Shown here: in pieces, positions 11,900-25,679 of the stretch
Position numbering within the stretch: position 1 is the stretch's first letter
Layout: each line of letters starts with the position of its first letter
Assembly: GCA_963281155.1 (NCBI GenBank)
Contig: CAUJLY010000006.1
Location: forward strand, 10,664,001 to 10,728,000
From: Rhabditophanes sp. KR3021
Taxonomy: Eukaryota; Nematoda; Chromadorea; Rhabditida; Alloionematidae
DNA length: 64,000 bases
Direction: 5' to 3'
Notes under the pieces: generated by a model
What the model saw: the letters and a program-made list of their open reading frames with translations, nothing else
Told to the model about the DNA's origin: nothing
The model's database searches: none
Translations under genes and position numbers: made by a program

Positions 11900-14800
11900 C
11901 TAGTGAAAGTTTTGAGGAAGACTACGTATCTTCAATGAATAATCTCCTCCGCATGAATAAATTCTCATGAAAGGGTCCACGTACATTTTTTGGACACCTT
12001 GCACTGCCGAATTTCCTACTTGTCTTAGACTGAATCCTCCTTTGTTTGGATGTTCGGAAGGCATTGAGAAGAGGGGCATACCATTCATATCAGATGTATA
12101 AACTTTGATATCTCCGTCACTGCTCCCAAATAAGAATAAGTCTGATGCATAGTCAGCAGTGATACATTTGACATGGGTACTATTTTCGAATACTTTGACA
12201 GTGCTTCGTAATTGTCTTTGTCGAACATCCCAAACATTCACTTCTCCATACTTTCCTCCTGTAATAAGAGTTTGGCTTGACGGTACATAATTGACACATA
12301 AAGCCCCATCTACATGAGCATTGAAAGAATGGATTTGGCATTTATTGGTTGGCATGAGTGTGTCCCAGAGCGTTACATTTGCTTCATTTGAACTGTGACC
12401 AACTGTTGCTAAGAATGTACTAGTGGGTCCTAAAAACATTACATCTGAAGCAGATTTTGAATGAGCCTTTTGATTCAAAAAAGGTTTCTTTGTTACTCCA
12501 ACTTGGGAGCATATTTGCCACAGAGAAAGCATTCCATCACCGTCTACAGCAGCAAATTTGTTACCATTTAAAGAAAAGGCAAGTTTGGTGACCTTAGCGT
12601 ACTGCCCAGCTTGCCTTGCAATCATCAAGGGTTGGTCTACTTCAAATTTTCTTACATTTATTGAACCGTCAGAGGCTCCAGTAACATAAATGTCTAAACT
12701 AGGGTGTGATTCCAAACGCCGAACTCCAACAAGCGGTTTCTTTTGAAGCTATAATTAAAGATTAATAAGATAAAGGTTTCAATAGCAACAAAAGGAATAT
12801 AAAAATATGTTAAGGGAACAGAAACAAACAAAGAGATCACAATATCAAACTAAGGTCAAAAATATGGATACTAACAATAGCTAAAAACTACCTTTCGAAG
12901 CAAAATACGACTTCGATCTATTATGAAAGGGGTGATCTAAATAAAGTATGGCATTGTGTTAAAATTTGTGTCAAATTAAAAATAAATAAATGACTTACAG
13001 TAGTATGGTGATTAACCATTTGACTTGGATATCCTGCGCTGTCAACATAAATTTGGTAATCATCATTGCTTCTAAAGGTATCTTTTACCATTTTTTCAGA
13101 AGCGATATCAACTTCAGTTTGGCTATATAAAACGTTGAGTCTTTTCTTATTTTCCTTTTCTTCTTCTTCAAAGATGGGCGAGATGTCCATTTCTTGGATT
13201 TCTCTTCCGTTTGATACTACAATCACGTTTGGATTTGCTTTGTTGACTGAAAAAGCTACAATTGGTTCTTGTTCTTTGTGAATCAGCTTAAATATATCTG
13301 ACATAGCCCATGGGTTTGCAATAGTTCCGGAACTTTGAGCAAGGCCTGCTGCAATTGCATTTTCAATTTTGACAGATTTTTTGGGCTCTCTTTTGTCACT
13401 AACATAGATATGCTTAATGAAGATTTCTGATAAAGGTTTCTGTCTAGTCAAAAACACCCAAAGTCTTTTGACAGGTAGTGCATACTTGTCCTGAAGTTCA
13501 AAAGGAGTATTATTTGGATCCATTAAAGCTTTGTACTTCAAATGTAAAGGAGTTTGCTGGCTTTTATCATATTTGTCCATCGTCATGTTTGGTAGCAAAT
13601 TGTTGGGAACACCTCCTTCGAAGTTTTCGATTTCAGTTTGCAAATTAATAAACCAAACGTCTAATAATTTTAAAACATGGTCCATTTTGGGGGAAATACT
13701 TGATAATTCATTGATGTCATATCCACACATAGTTAGGAATTCCTCAATTTTAATCTTTTGTTGCTTAATTAAAGCAAGTCTGAGCAATAACCAAGCATAA
13801 CTAAATGGATCATGATGAGGAAAATTGACAATAGGATTTCCAAATTCATCATAAGTTTCCTCCTCTTCCTCGAGTTCATTATCTTCATCATCTGAATCAT
13901 AATCAACACCCAATTCGGTTTTTGTATTCATTTCTGGTTTGTCGGCGAAGAATTGAACTATGTTAGTTGTTGGGGGCACCCACATGTTTAGCGGAACCTG
14001 ACGAAGTTGTCAAGGTTTCCGGGTGTGGTTTGGAAAAAGATACTCTTGGCTTGTCAGAAGCATGTTTTTTGCTTTCATTAATCAGATCTGATTGTGTGCC
14101 AAAAACTTTATTGTGCAAGTTCTTTTCTCTAATATTCATTGTTGCTACACTTGGTGGAGGGCTTTTGGTTGCATTTTCAGGTATAGTGGATATTGAAGAC
14201 TTGGCAGGTCTTGGTGGAATATTTGGCTTGGCTTGCGGAGCCATTCCACCACCACCGAAGATTTTGCCGAAGGAGGCGGTGTTTACTTGATGAGCAACAA
14301 GCCTGTATAACCAACGAGCATCATAAGCTGACAGTGAATAACAGAATAAAGCCATTACAATAGCTACATGTGATTCAGAAAGCAAGATCCTCAAATTCGG
14401 GGCTTCCTCATCTTTTTCTCTAATCATGAGGGATGTCAACGTCTCCACGCCAGGCCATTTTGAAGGAGCAGTGATGACTCTATTCGTTCCTTGACTCATT
14501 GTATTTTTGCGAATAGATTTAGACAAAATCCGATTGGAATTATTTCCACTGTCTAAGAAGGTTCCTTGGATATCTGACAAGGATTGATAAACGCAAGCAG
14601 ACAATCCTTGGCATAAACTGTACATTGCGTACATTTTGGGAAGTGAATAATCAATGACTGGGGCGCATTTTAATTGAATAACACTTAGCAGTAAATCGGA
14701 ACTTTGATTTTCAATAAAATTAAGTGGTGACTGCAAGAACATTTTGTATGTAGATATTGAAGATACCAACAAAGGGAAGGATTGTATTTCAGGAATGGGG

Positions 14801-17800
14801 TCGTTTGCGTTCTTATAAGAAAAATCTCCCTGTTGGACTTCCAATAAAAGTAGTAATAGTTCCATTAATGCCGAAGTCAAACGATAATTATGGGCACAAT
14901 GCAGAGCACAATAAGTTGTGAAAGATCTGATCAAAGTTTGATGTACTGTTAGCCATTCTCTACGTTTTCTGACAATCATTGAACGTTCATGAAGATCAAT
15001 TAAGTCTTTTCGTGTTTCAAAGGAACTATTAAACGTATCGATAGGTGAGTCTAAATACAGACTCGTGCTGGTGTCTTCTATGCCATACCCATCTGGGCGG
15101 TAGGCACACAGTTTTTTAAGAGTATTGACTTCTTCTTCCAACCACTTTAAAACTTCTGATCTTAATTGACCGCCATCTACAACAAATCCACTTGCTAACA
15201 TAGATAATTCATCGATTAATATCTTCAAGCAAGCGACAAATTTCATATGCTGTGACAATACATCTAAATTGGCTAAAGATTCGTCCTCTGACAATTCGTC
15301 CTCATCTTTTAGATCTTTCCCAACATTATCTGGGTTCGCTTCTTCTTTGATAGAGACATTGTCAGCAATCGAGCTTCTCTCTGACTTTTCATCATCACTC
15401 CAATCCAATTTTAATTCGTCTTCGTCAACAACATTTGTTGGTTGGGACCAGTCAAAGTTATCAACTTTCTCATCTTTATTCAGAGTATTTAGTTCCTGTT
15501 TTGGTTCGTCTTCAAAGATTTCATTTAAACTAACAGAATCAGAAACTACGCTTTGAATATTACTCGGAAGTCGTTGAAGAACGTCTAAAGCCAACAAAGG
15601 GCATCCTGAAGTCATATGGACACTCGCAGTCCTGAAAAAGAGCCTCCTTTCGCTAGCAGTAACTCGCTCTCCTAATTTCTTGGCAACTGACAGAAACCTG
15701 TCTGTACTTGCAACATTAACCCCAGCTGCAGTTAAACGCTGTCTAACGACAAGGGGATGCTTTCTTAGGTGAGAATAAAAGTTGAAGATATCAGATAAAT
15801 TGTGATCTGGATCATCCATTCCATCGTCAAGATTGTCAAGACTACTCCAAATATGAGCTTCTTTTAATAAAGTATGGGCGGCCAGTGAATATTCTTTAAT
15901 TGTCCAAAAAGCCATTGATCTTAAGAATGGATCCTTTTTAGCGAGTTTAGAGAAGCTAATTTTGTCCACGTCCTGTACATGTTCCTTTTTGTTTCCAAAT
16001 GTCCTCCATGCCACCAAATCGTCTTCATTAATTCCTAAAACGTATTTGCACAATAAGTGTTGAATTGCTTTAGTTTGCTCTTCACTATTAGTGATGTAGA
16101 GTTTCAAGACAACTAAAGCCAGTTGAACATCATTCATTTTTCCAATGATGACTTGAAGGCATCCTTGAAGGTCACCACTGAGCAAGAAAAAGGCAGCTGC
16201 ATGCATGAATCTTTGTTGTCCAATTAAAACATATGCATTTTTGGAGGCAGCAGTTCGCCACCGATCTGCACTAAAATCATTTGCGAAAAATTCAGCCAAC
16301 TTTGAATTTCTAACTGATCTGAATAAATGAGAAAGGACATTCTTTTTTCTTAGGGCTAAATAAAGCAACGCAGAATCCAAAGGTTCTTGACTTTTTTGGA
16401 AAGCATTCTTAGCAAGTTTTTCGATGCATATTTTGATGGATGACAGATTCTTTAGCCACCATCCAACACCATAACATTTGATTTCCTCCCAAACAACGTT
16501 TTCTTTTTGGAAACATGGAATAGCATTGAGGAGCTCTGTTTCTGATTCAGAATGGAAGGCCCAAATAGTGTTGGATGTGGAGACTCCTTTTCTTCTTAAC
16601 ATGTGTCTTTGATTCATTGGAAGGCATTTTAGCAAGAATTCATGTTGCTTCAGAGCCATCAAAAAGCGCAGCCCACACTCATCAATCGTGTCAACACCCG
16701 CTCCTGCCGTAGCATATCCAGCCGCCGAATCATTAAAAAATACAGCCTTCTCTGGTTCTAACTCGGCATTAGCTTGTGTTAGTTTGTCCATGACATCAGA
16801 TGAGAAATGACTTAATGTGTCAGCAATAGCTAACAAATGCATTTGATCCACACTCGACAGTCCTGGCAAATGAGTGTGAGTCAAGAGTTCTGTAAGTTGA
16901 CGAGTATGTTTGGCATGGAATACAATTGATGAGGCTGCTTTATTCAAGATGTCGCTTCCACTTGAATTATGTCTTGATCTGTCGTTGCCTTGCTTCTCAT
17001 CCATCTCATCCCAATCTTCGTTGTAATCATCTTCCAGGGCAGTGTCTGCAAACAAACCATCGTAATTCTTTGCTTCTTTGGGTGAAATGTCATTGTTGTC
17101 ATTTTGTACAGTCATTCCACTACACTCATCAGCTGAGAATAAGACATACAAAGGAATGGGAGCGATTCCGTCTAATTCTTCGTAGTCTAGGGTTTCGTTT
17201 TCGAGTCCAAAATTGATGATACTCTTTTTGCGTTCATCTTCTTCAAATGAAGTTCCAGACTGGGGGAAGGTCATTTTTCTTGCTTCTACCGAAGTCATTT
17301 TTCGTAAACTAGCTGCTCTGCATAATGGATTTGGCATGCTCACATTTCTTTTCTTCAAGCTTTGAAGAATATGCAAAAGGATTAATTTGACACGGCGACT
17401 TTTGCCGGCATTCAGCATTTCAATAAGTTGTTTCGGATGGTATTGCGGAAGCATTGGGTTGGCTAATCTTGCAGCTTCAAATAAACCATCATCGCTCAGA
17501 GCTTCCAACACTTCCTGTTGCTGAGTATTTGTCATGGTTTGGCCATATGCCACAAAGGCTGACTCTTTGACTCGATCCAAATTATTTTGAGTAGAGAAAA
17601 CTTTAGACATAATTTCTTTCATCATCTTGGCTCCATTGATATCCTTCTTATTTTTCTTGTGTAATTGGTCCAGCATTGGAGTTGACTTGCTCAGAATTGA
17701 TGAAGGACTTTTTGCTATTGTTTTACTTGTCGGAGGAACAACACTCTTAACATCGCTTTTCATTTCAACATTAACGAAGTTCCATTGGTTGTAACATCTT

Positions 17801-20800
17801 ATTTCACTCGGCATTCCAACTACAAATATACCATCTCTAACCCAAGAAATGGCTGTTGGAATTGGTAGCAAGCCATCAACTGAATCAAATTCTAGCCTTC
17901 TTATACAAACCCACCTGATGTCTTGACTTCTAATTTGCATCGTCCCAGCCAATGATGATGCCTGCCGAACTAAAGATCGCTTTCCTATCTCGTGTTGATC
18001 TTTCATCATGACGATATTTTGTTGAGCAGCATCACAAGACATTTGAGCATACAATAAGATTTCATTTTTAATACCAACAGTCAGGATATAACCTCCATCT
18101 TCCATGGAAACCCAATCAAGCCTGGCTTCGTTGAAGGAAGGATTGTTGTAGTATTGCTTTTTGTCAATCCCATATTTTGACAAGAAATTACTGTTCATGA
18201 AAGATTTGATAGGAAAGTAATCTTCCCTTCTCCACTCAACTCCTCCAGTCGACTCACACTCATACACACTGACTTCCAAATTCTCATTACCTGGGAGGCG
18301 ATATGCACACGCAAATCGTCCTGAATGGGCAGCAGATAAAGCTGAAATTTGTCCATCAATATCCACAGCACTCTTAACATCATTCGTGATCATATTCCAA
18401 AAGCTCCAATTATACTTCTTCTCACTTAACTGGTTGACAGTGCACTTCATAAAGTGGATAGAGTCATCCAAACAGGACAAGATTAGTTGGTAGGGGGCAC
18501 GGCAGGCTGGGTATAAATTGGCAGAAGGCAAATGGCCCGCCACTGGAGTAGCAGACAATACTCGGTTTCCATTGGGTAGCGGTATAAATTCCTCATATAC
18601 CAAGCTTGGGTTGATCTTCAGCTTAAAATGGGGAATGTTAGTTGGGGAGGCAGGCTTGTAGTAATGGCTATCAAGGTTGCCTTTTTCCTCAGTATCTCTT
18701 TTGTTAGTTGAAACCAAACTTTCTGTTGAGAAATTCAATGCCCACATCCTCAGTTTTTCCTTGTCGTTTTCTTTGGTAATCATGATGAGGTAATAGACTT
18801 CAGAAATGAAGTTGTCACCCACATCATTGTTTTGGATCTTTGGAAGGAAAGTTTCTTTTGCATGAACTAAAGAACGCTCATTAAAAATGTGAAGGAAGAT
18901 GATGTTGGAATTGGTGTGAGCCGAACTTGGAATGTCATCCAATTGTAGAATACATCCTGGCTTGGAGGTTGATTGAGTTGAGACAACATTGATATTTTGT
19001 AAGAGCATTTGGTACTCCATCAAAATATCGCCATCTTCGTCACTGCTCATCGAAGAGGCATCGAAATTGGCATCTCTGTTCTTCTTAAAGCTTTGTAATT
19101 CGGACAAAAGTCCTCGGGCGTCAACGATGACTTGGTAAATTTTTAGATGTCCCTGGACACTGGCAACAAAACAACTACTAGGAGAATTAGATATTTTCCC
19201 AAGTGCTGAGGACGTTAAAATAGTGGGAACCCATGCCGTATGGGAGAAACTTTTGTCATTTAGGGATGAAATTCTGGCCAATTCTCTCAACCCACCACTA
19301 ATGCATAAAGGACCAACAGGCGAAACTTGCCATAAAATTAATTCGGATTCATAAGGTGTGTTTGTGTGTTTGTTTCCTTCGATGCTACTTGATGTCAGAC
19401 AAAGTGGCAGGACTGAGTGAGAAACAATGGAAGAAATGCTAAATCTGTGCCCACACATTCTTCTTTTATGAGAAACATTCAAGATGATCTTGTATTTGCT
19501 TCTTTCTTCCATGCTTAAATGCCACAAATTCAAGGAACCATTTTCGTGAGAAGTTAACAAAGACAAGACATTCGATTCCAAAATGTAATCAAGAGTCTTT
19601 TCAGACTCAATCAACTTCTCACCTTTGCTTTTTTCCTCCTCATCAGATGTGTGTTCTTGGGCCTCATCAAATGAATTACCTTCTTTTTGATGCTCATCCT
19701 GATGTTTGTTGGTAAGCTTTTGAATATAATTGATTAAGTACAAAGGATTATGCGGGCTGAATGTGAATATATTCGGCAAAATTGAAGAGGCATCAGTCAA
19801 GGGAAAGGCATTAGGAAACCTGGATGTAAAGGATACAGATGGTTGTCTGAATGGATCATCCAAATAATCAACAGTCCAAGTTAATAAACTTCCGTCTACT
19901 GGGTGAATAGAAAAAAGCATATCTCCTCCCTTAGTCCACTCTCTGAATAACAAATCCAACTTCACATCCAAAGAATCTCTACAGAAATAATTTTCCGATG
20001 ATACACTTGGGGAGGTAGATTCATTGGGTACATTATTCAGTTTGACACTATTTCTGTTGGATCCATTTCTGTCAATTGCATCTGCCAGCACGTCATTCAT
20101 TGTTGTGGATGCTCTTCTGTGTAGATTACTAAGCATAGTAGTGGACGTTCCTCTCAGATTAGCATTGTCATTGAAGAAATTCGAGTTTCCTTGTTCCTTT
20201 AAGGTTTCGGTCAAAATTTTCTCCGATCCAAAATTGAACATAATTTCCTTGTTATTTAGCCAATGAACAGTAAAAGGTTTTCTAATTTTCTCATTTTTAT
20301 TACTCATCGACGGAACCAACAAACAATCATTTTCCGAATTGATTGACGCTGCTAAATAAAAGTTGACTGAATTACACTGGATGTTGTTTGTGCAAATGTC
20401 ATAATGGTTGTTAGCATGAATTGAGGATCGATTTACGGTAAAATGGTGTGTGGTATTGTCTGTCTTTTTGCGCTCATGAATTAGTTGATGCATTTTATTC
20501 ATGAGCTTGCTTTTGGCCGCTTTGATTCCAAAGTTTTTGAAATGTTTGCGCTTGGATGTTTTGTCAGTTACGTAGCATTCGCTTTGTTCGCCGTTGATGT
20601 CGGTAAAAGTAGCCTCATTCGAGACTATTTCCTTCCAGATACGAGACGTATTATCCTTACACCAAGACACAAGAACATTTTGGATATTCTTTCTGGGAAT
20701 GTCTTTAGCCGTCTTTCTCCACTCAAATCCAATGACTGCGGCAGGGTGTTGTATATAAGTAGAGTCAAATGAAACCATGTCGCCTGTTTTTTTGGTAGCA

Positions 20801-21484
20801 TACGTTTGGTTGTTTGAGACTTGGTACCATATTTTAATTAATCTGTCATTGACACCACAACTGGCAAACAATACTGAGTCTGTTGAAACTTTAATTAATT
20901 TGACTGGTTCAGAACAACTCGTCCTAAAAATCAAATCCCAGGGTGAATTTTTGCGACGCGAAGAGTCATCAATGGTGAATAATACTGAGTTGGGAGAGCT
21001 TCTTGATTGTCTTGATTGGAAGATGATGATGTCATTCAAGACAGACAAAATAATCCTATTTCCTTCCAAACACCACTGCATGTTGTGGATTGGGCCAGCG
21101 AGGGAAAATTCCTGCAGCTCCTTCCAGATATATTGACATTCCAGTGTCTTTCCATCTTCATTACTTGCAAAGGTAGGCTCGTAAATAAGGATTTTGGTAC
21201 CATAGACAGCAGCTATTTTTCCAGAATCGGGACAACACGAGATGGAAGAAACTCGCAAGCTTTCCTCATCCAAACTATACGGAATCACTTGTATCCGAAT
21301 GAGGGAGGCATTCAAAATGACGATATCACACCCAACAGAACATGCCTACAAAGGGTGTGTGGTATTAACATCTTCTTTGTCCTGACATCAAACTTACTAT
21401 AAAGTAAAAGCCATCCTTGCATCCTAAGCTATATGCTGCGTAATTTGAGTTTAGAGCGCCCGTTATTATTTGATGAATACCCAT
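11900..21484 (-). CDS. rbc-1: Rabconnectin-3 alpha / DMXL protein
   Basis: Exons: 21398-21484, 14044-21345 (a 7,302-nt exon), 13997-12999, 12892-12936 (15 codons) and 11900-12748. All junctions are in phase and give about 3,093 residues. The N terminus (MGIHQIITGALN...YGCD-type repeat, then ILNASLIRIQVIP) matches the DMXL N-terminal propeller start. WD40 repeats, the large RAVE/Rav1p core, a long acidic Ser/Asp/Glu region, a Pro-rich segment and a final run of WD repeats (TGASDGSINV, GGKYGEVNVWD, CGGDYSLKIR) follow. DMXL/Rav1 proteins assemble V-ATPase V1 onto V0 and act with WDR7 (RBC-2) on endosomes and synaptic vesicles. The intron at 13998-14043 has a competing reading, 13957-13996. The predicted start is only two bases behind a possible AG acceptor. 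Confidence 0.93.
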
Positions 21485-22132
21485 ACTTAACAAAGTCTAC
21501 TTTGTCAAATACAAATAACTAAAAATAATATAAATTAAAGTTAAGCAAATACAGGTTGCAAGAAGAAAATGAATAAACCAAGAATCACATTCACTAATTA
21601 GATAAATCGAAAGAGCAACCTAAATGAGAGCAACCCCATCAAACGAAGCTATATTTAAATCAAATGAAAATACGTCTAAAAGATGGGATGGAGATTGCAA
21701 ATCAAAAAGTATAACATAAATAGTCGTCATGTAAACGTAGTAAAAAGAACCACGTTTTAGTAATGATTCAAGTATCGTTTGTGTTCAATATTTCAATAAA
21801 ATAGATGCTTGTTATTATTGACACAGACAAATAAACGATATAGTCAGAGTATCCCGTATAAGATAGGATGAACATGGTTGGAATAGTATGTACGGGTAAG
21901 ATTAGTTTGGTGGAAGTATGTAATGGTGGTTTTGATGTTTCATTATGAAAATTATGACACATCTTTATTGTTAAATCATTTGGGGAGGTATTTACTTATT
22001 TAACTATAAAGTAAAAGATAAGATAGGTTGTAGATATTTGAATGATAATAATGAACATCGTAAGTATAAGAAAAATTTGCAGATGCTATTTATTTTTTAT
22101 TAAAGCTTTGTAAGGACTAGTGAAAAAAGTTA
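21485..22132. other. Spacer between rbc-1 and the arrestin-domain gene
   Basis: About 650 bases, AT-rich, containing the 5' flank of rbc-1 and the 3' flank of the next minus-strand gene. I see no further gene or RNA. The minus ORF 21768-21962 has no family resemblance. Confidence 0.5.
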
Positions 22133-23315
22133 TTATAATCCAAGATCGTCTTCTCTTTCATCTTCAGTTTTGACGCTTCCGATTATGATTGGAACAACTA
22201 CATGGAAGTGTTTTGAATAAACCTTGTAAAAGTAGCAACATGTGATGAGCTCATTATCGTTGACAGTAGTTGGTGGAATACTGGTTGGCACAATGAAATC
22301 AATTGTTTTAGTCGTTTTGGGCTTCGAAGAGGATTCTTGATGAAAAGTCTAAAAAGAATTGAGCATAAAAGTAATAAAATAACGCTTAAAATTACTTGAG
22401 AAGATAAGGCAAGTGTAATAGATTTTTCCTCAACCATTCTGAAATCGAATCTGTTTCTAGATTTGAAAGTTATTTGTTGACAAAAAGTTACAGATATGCA
22501 TTTGGTAGCTTTATTTTTGTGACGTTTCAAAGGATTGCAACAATTTGAGTTATGATTGTAATCTACTTCAATTTGTAGAGAACATTTGTCACCAGGAAAC
22601 AGTCCCAAATGACTTACCACAACATTTAAGTGTACGAATCTCTTTTTATTCCTACAAATTCCGCAATAATCCGAGATTTCTGAGTGACCAGAGACTGCCG
22701 TGGCATCTAAAAGATGTGGAGCATCTAAATTGAGATAAGAATAAATAGTTAAAGGCCGTTCAGCTACTATTTCACTATTTCCATCTTCTGGAATTTCCAA
22801 AAGAGCTTGAATATTGTATCTGACATGCCCATGATTTTCTTGCTCTATCGACGACACAACGTCAAATGGCAATTTATATTGAAAAGACAAGGTGTGTAAG
22901 CCACTGTTCAGATAATAATTATCCCGCGAATCGATCAGTAAGTCCCTATAAGCATAACAATGACATCATCAAAGGTGGTGGTGATGAATAAAGAACAAAA
23001 ACTATCATGACAAACATTACATGGCAAATTGCACTTACTTGGTCAAGTCAAGAGTTTCGTTTAAGACTTGTGCAGCACTTTCAAACCCACCATTTATATT
23101 CTTTTTCTGTTTCCATCCCGTTTGAATGATGCCACGAAGGGTGACAACTAATTTGGCTACTTCTATTTTGGTAATAACATTGATTTTTACACACCCCTAG
23201 AAGTGGATGAGTAGGTGTTTGGTGGGTGGAAACTTACAACTACAAATTCACCACCAATATAAGGTGAGGAGGGATGTTCTTTATCTAAGACCACGTCAAA
23301 ATGGTCTATTTTCAT
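22133..23315 (-). CDS. Arrestin-domain-containing protein (alpha-arrestin)
   Basis: Four exons, 23238-23315, 23039-23196, 22396-22945 and 22133-22348, join in phase to 333 residues. The N-lobe shows IGGEFVV, TLRGIIQTGW and the YYLNSGLHTLSFQYKLPFDV strand typical of arrestin_N. The C-lobe carries a Cys-rich insertion (ISDYCGICRNKK, CCNPLKRHKNKATKC) and ends with TVNDNELITCCYFYKVYSK...VVVPIIIG, the usual arrestin_C closing strand. The tail is short and acidic, and I see no PPxY motif, so Nedd4-type E3 recruitment is not supported by sequence. Alpha-arrestins adapt membrane cargo for endocytosis; nematodes have many ARRD paralogues and I cannot assign one. Confidence 0.9.
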
Positions 23316-25679
23316 CGTGATAAAGTGAAGTTGGTGTGATTTATAAGAACTGATAAGAACATTCTATAGTTAGCTGATTCGGTATTTTGTTTTGAGTTGC
23401 CGAAAATATTTATAAATGGTTTTTGAAAGTGTCTAACTAGATATATTTTATTGTTTGAACACACATAAATATAAAGGATAGGTTTTAAAATATGGATAAC
23501 ACTTATACAATATTTGTTGGTCTGAAAAGAAAAAAATGAAGTATCAAATTGTTGGGCGAAGTTTGGTTTAAGTTAAAGGATATGTTGTAGGAAATAAAGA
23601 ACAATAAATATTTATGTAAAAATGAATTTTATACCATTGCAAAGGACGCAATTATTACGTACTAAGTTATAAATAAATACAAATAGAGGAAATAAATAGG
23701 AACAAATAAAATGAATAGATTAGACATAAAGTCGGCTGAAGGAAACAGAAATTAAAGAGGAAAGAATTGAATTGTAGTTTGTTGATGTAAATGAAATTAG
23801 ATGTTCGAGTCATTAATAATTATGTAGACATTTTTTGTTTTAAAAGAAATGTAAGATATGGGAAAGTATGAGAGGATATAAAGTTTTGTTTAACGCATTA
23901 AATATGTCGTAAATGGAGTAATATGTTTTGTTTATCTGTGCCATTAAAAACTCTCTCCAACGAATGGATAGAAGTTCAGGAAGTTGGAAAGTTGTATTTA
24001 CTTTTGTGGAAGTTATGAAATGTAATAAGACATTCAAAATAAAGCACATGTCAAATAAAGATGTGTAGTAGTGAAACTTTTAAATAGGAATATGACAATT
24101 GATGTAGTATTTGTGAAAAACAAATATTGTCATTTAATTGAAATAGTTGGATGTGAATTGGTGTGGCACAAAGATAAAGCATTATTAAAAGAAACAATGC
24201 AGACGTAGTCTGAAAAGTAAATACAATATTTGGACATGGCAAGCATAAGACAGTCAAATTACACAATCTCCAATTTGACAACTCTATATTAAATTCAATT
24301 TTATGAAAGATATGGCATCCCGTAGTAAGTTGGAATGGAAAGTTAATAATGAAGATACATTGGTCTGTCCATGAACACACAATACATTGGAATATACTTA
24401 CTTGAGCATTGAAGTGATATATTAAAAGAGGAAAAGGACATGTTTTGTAATCCAATAAAAGAGTGTTTTGACAGAAGAGCTGATCGGTTAAAAATGTAGG
24501 AAGAAGTTGTAATGAATTAATGGGTAATTTTAAATAATTCGCGGCTTTAAGTAAATGATGTTTGTTAGTAAATATTTAAAAATAAGTAGATAAGCGATAT
24601 GAGAATATTCTAAAGGAAATGCGAAGCTAGTTGGTAGTTCTTTTTGAAAGGAATCTTTACAATGACAAATGATCTCGATTTTGGCATTACACATCCATCG
24701 GGAATATGATGCGACTTTTTGTTGAAAAGTGTATTGAAAAAAGAGAGACCAAAGAGAAGATATCATTGAGATCCATTCAAAAGCTTGCTTTGTTTTCAAT
24801 TTCTTCCTATTTTTATCAGTCCAAAAATAAATGAAGGACAGATTGTATGGTAAAGTATATCTGAATTCAGTTATCTCTAGGAGTAGATATAAATTCAAAC
24901 AAAGAAGAGACAATAGAAAAGGAAGCATTTATAGTAATATCCGTCATCAGAACGAGTATCTTCTTTTACAATTATTTGGACTTATTTTAACACTAGGCTA
25001 ATCGAAATTTTACTAAAGTCAATTGTAAGTTGCCACAAATTATTCCTAACATATAATGACTCCTATTTTTATTTTGTGAACAAGAACGATACATTTTTTC
25101 TTTATTAAAGAAACTAACATTATGGATGGAAACTACAATTCACAGTCTGGCAATTTATTATACCATTTTTGCTAACTTTTTATGGCTTAGGCATGTTATT
25201 TTAGGTATAATAAGATTTATGTATCGTTTGAACTAATCGAAAAATATCTCTTTTAGGTGGGTCATTTTTTAGTAGTGAAATAATGTATTTGTTGATAGAT
25301 GATAAGTACATGAACGTGATTTAATATTTAAAATTAATGTTCAAAAATGGTGTATTAACTTAAGAGAGGAGATTTAGCTTTGAATAAATTATTTGTATCG
25401 ACTATGTAAAGTTGATTCGATTATTTGACTATGAATAGATTACTTTGGAAACCAATTCATGCTTTTTGTATCAGATATGATAGGTAGGTGCTTATTAATA
25501 CAATATTCATAACAACTCAAACCAAATGTTACGTGTTTACAACGGTATTTGTTAAGAGGCACGTAAGGAAACATTTTAGCACTTTTGAAAATGATTCCGC
25601 CTTAAGAAAAGCTCTTAATAGAGCAATAATATACATAGGATTATTTTTTTATTTGAAGGAATATATTTATTTGTAAAGT
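23316..25679. other. Intergenic stretch, 2.4 kb
   Basis: AT-rich and C-poor on the plus strand. Minus-strand ORFs at 24051-24455 and 24530-24928 are hydrophobic but look compositional (T-rich sense) and lack family motifs or splice-flanked structure. No RNA gene or repeat was recognised. Confidence 0.5.

Noticed and set aside
13967..21402. Several plus-strand ORFs of 80-128 residues across rbc-1
   Set aside because: They are antisense shadows of a continuous, family-supported minus-strand coding exon.
24051..24928. Two hydrophobic minus-strand ORFs (134 and 132 residues)
   Set aside because: Phe/Ile/Leu/Cys-rich composition follows from T-rich DNA. No family motif, no flanking splice signals in phase, and no conserved polar pattern.
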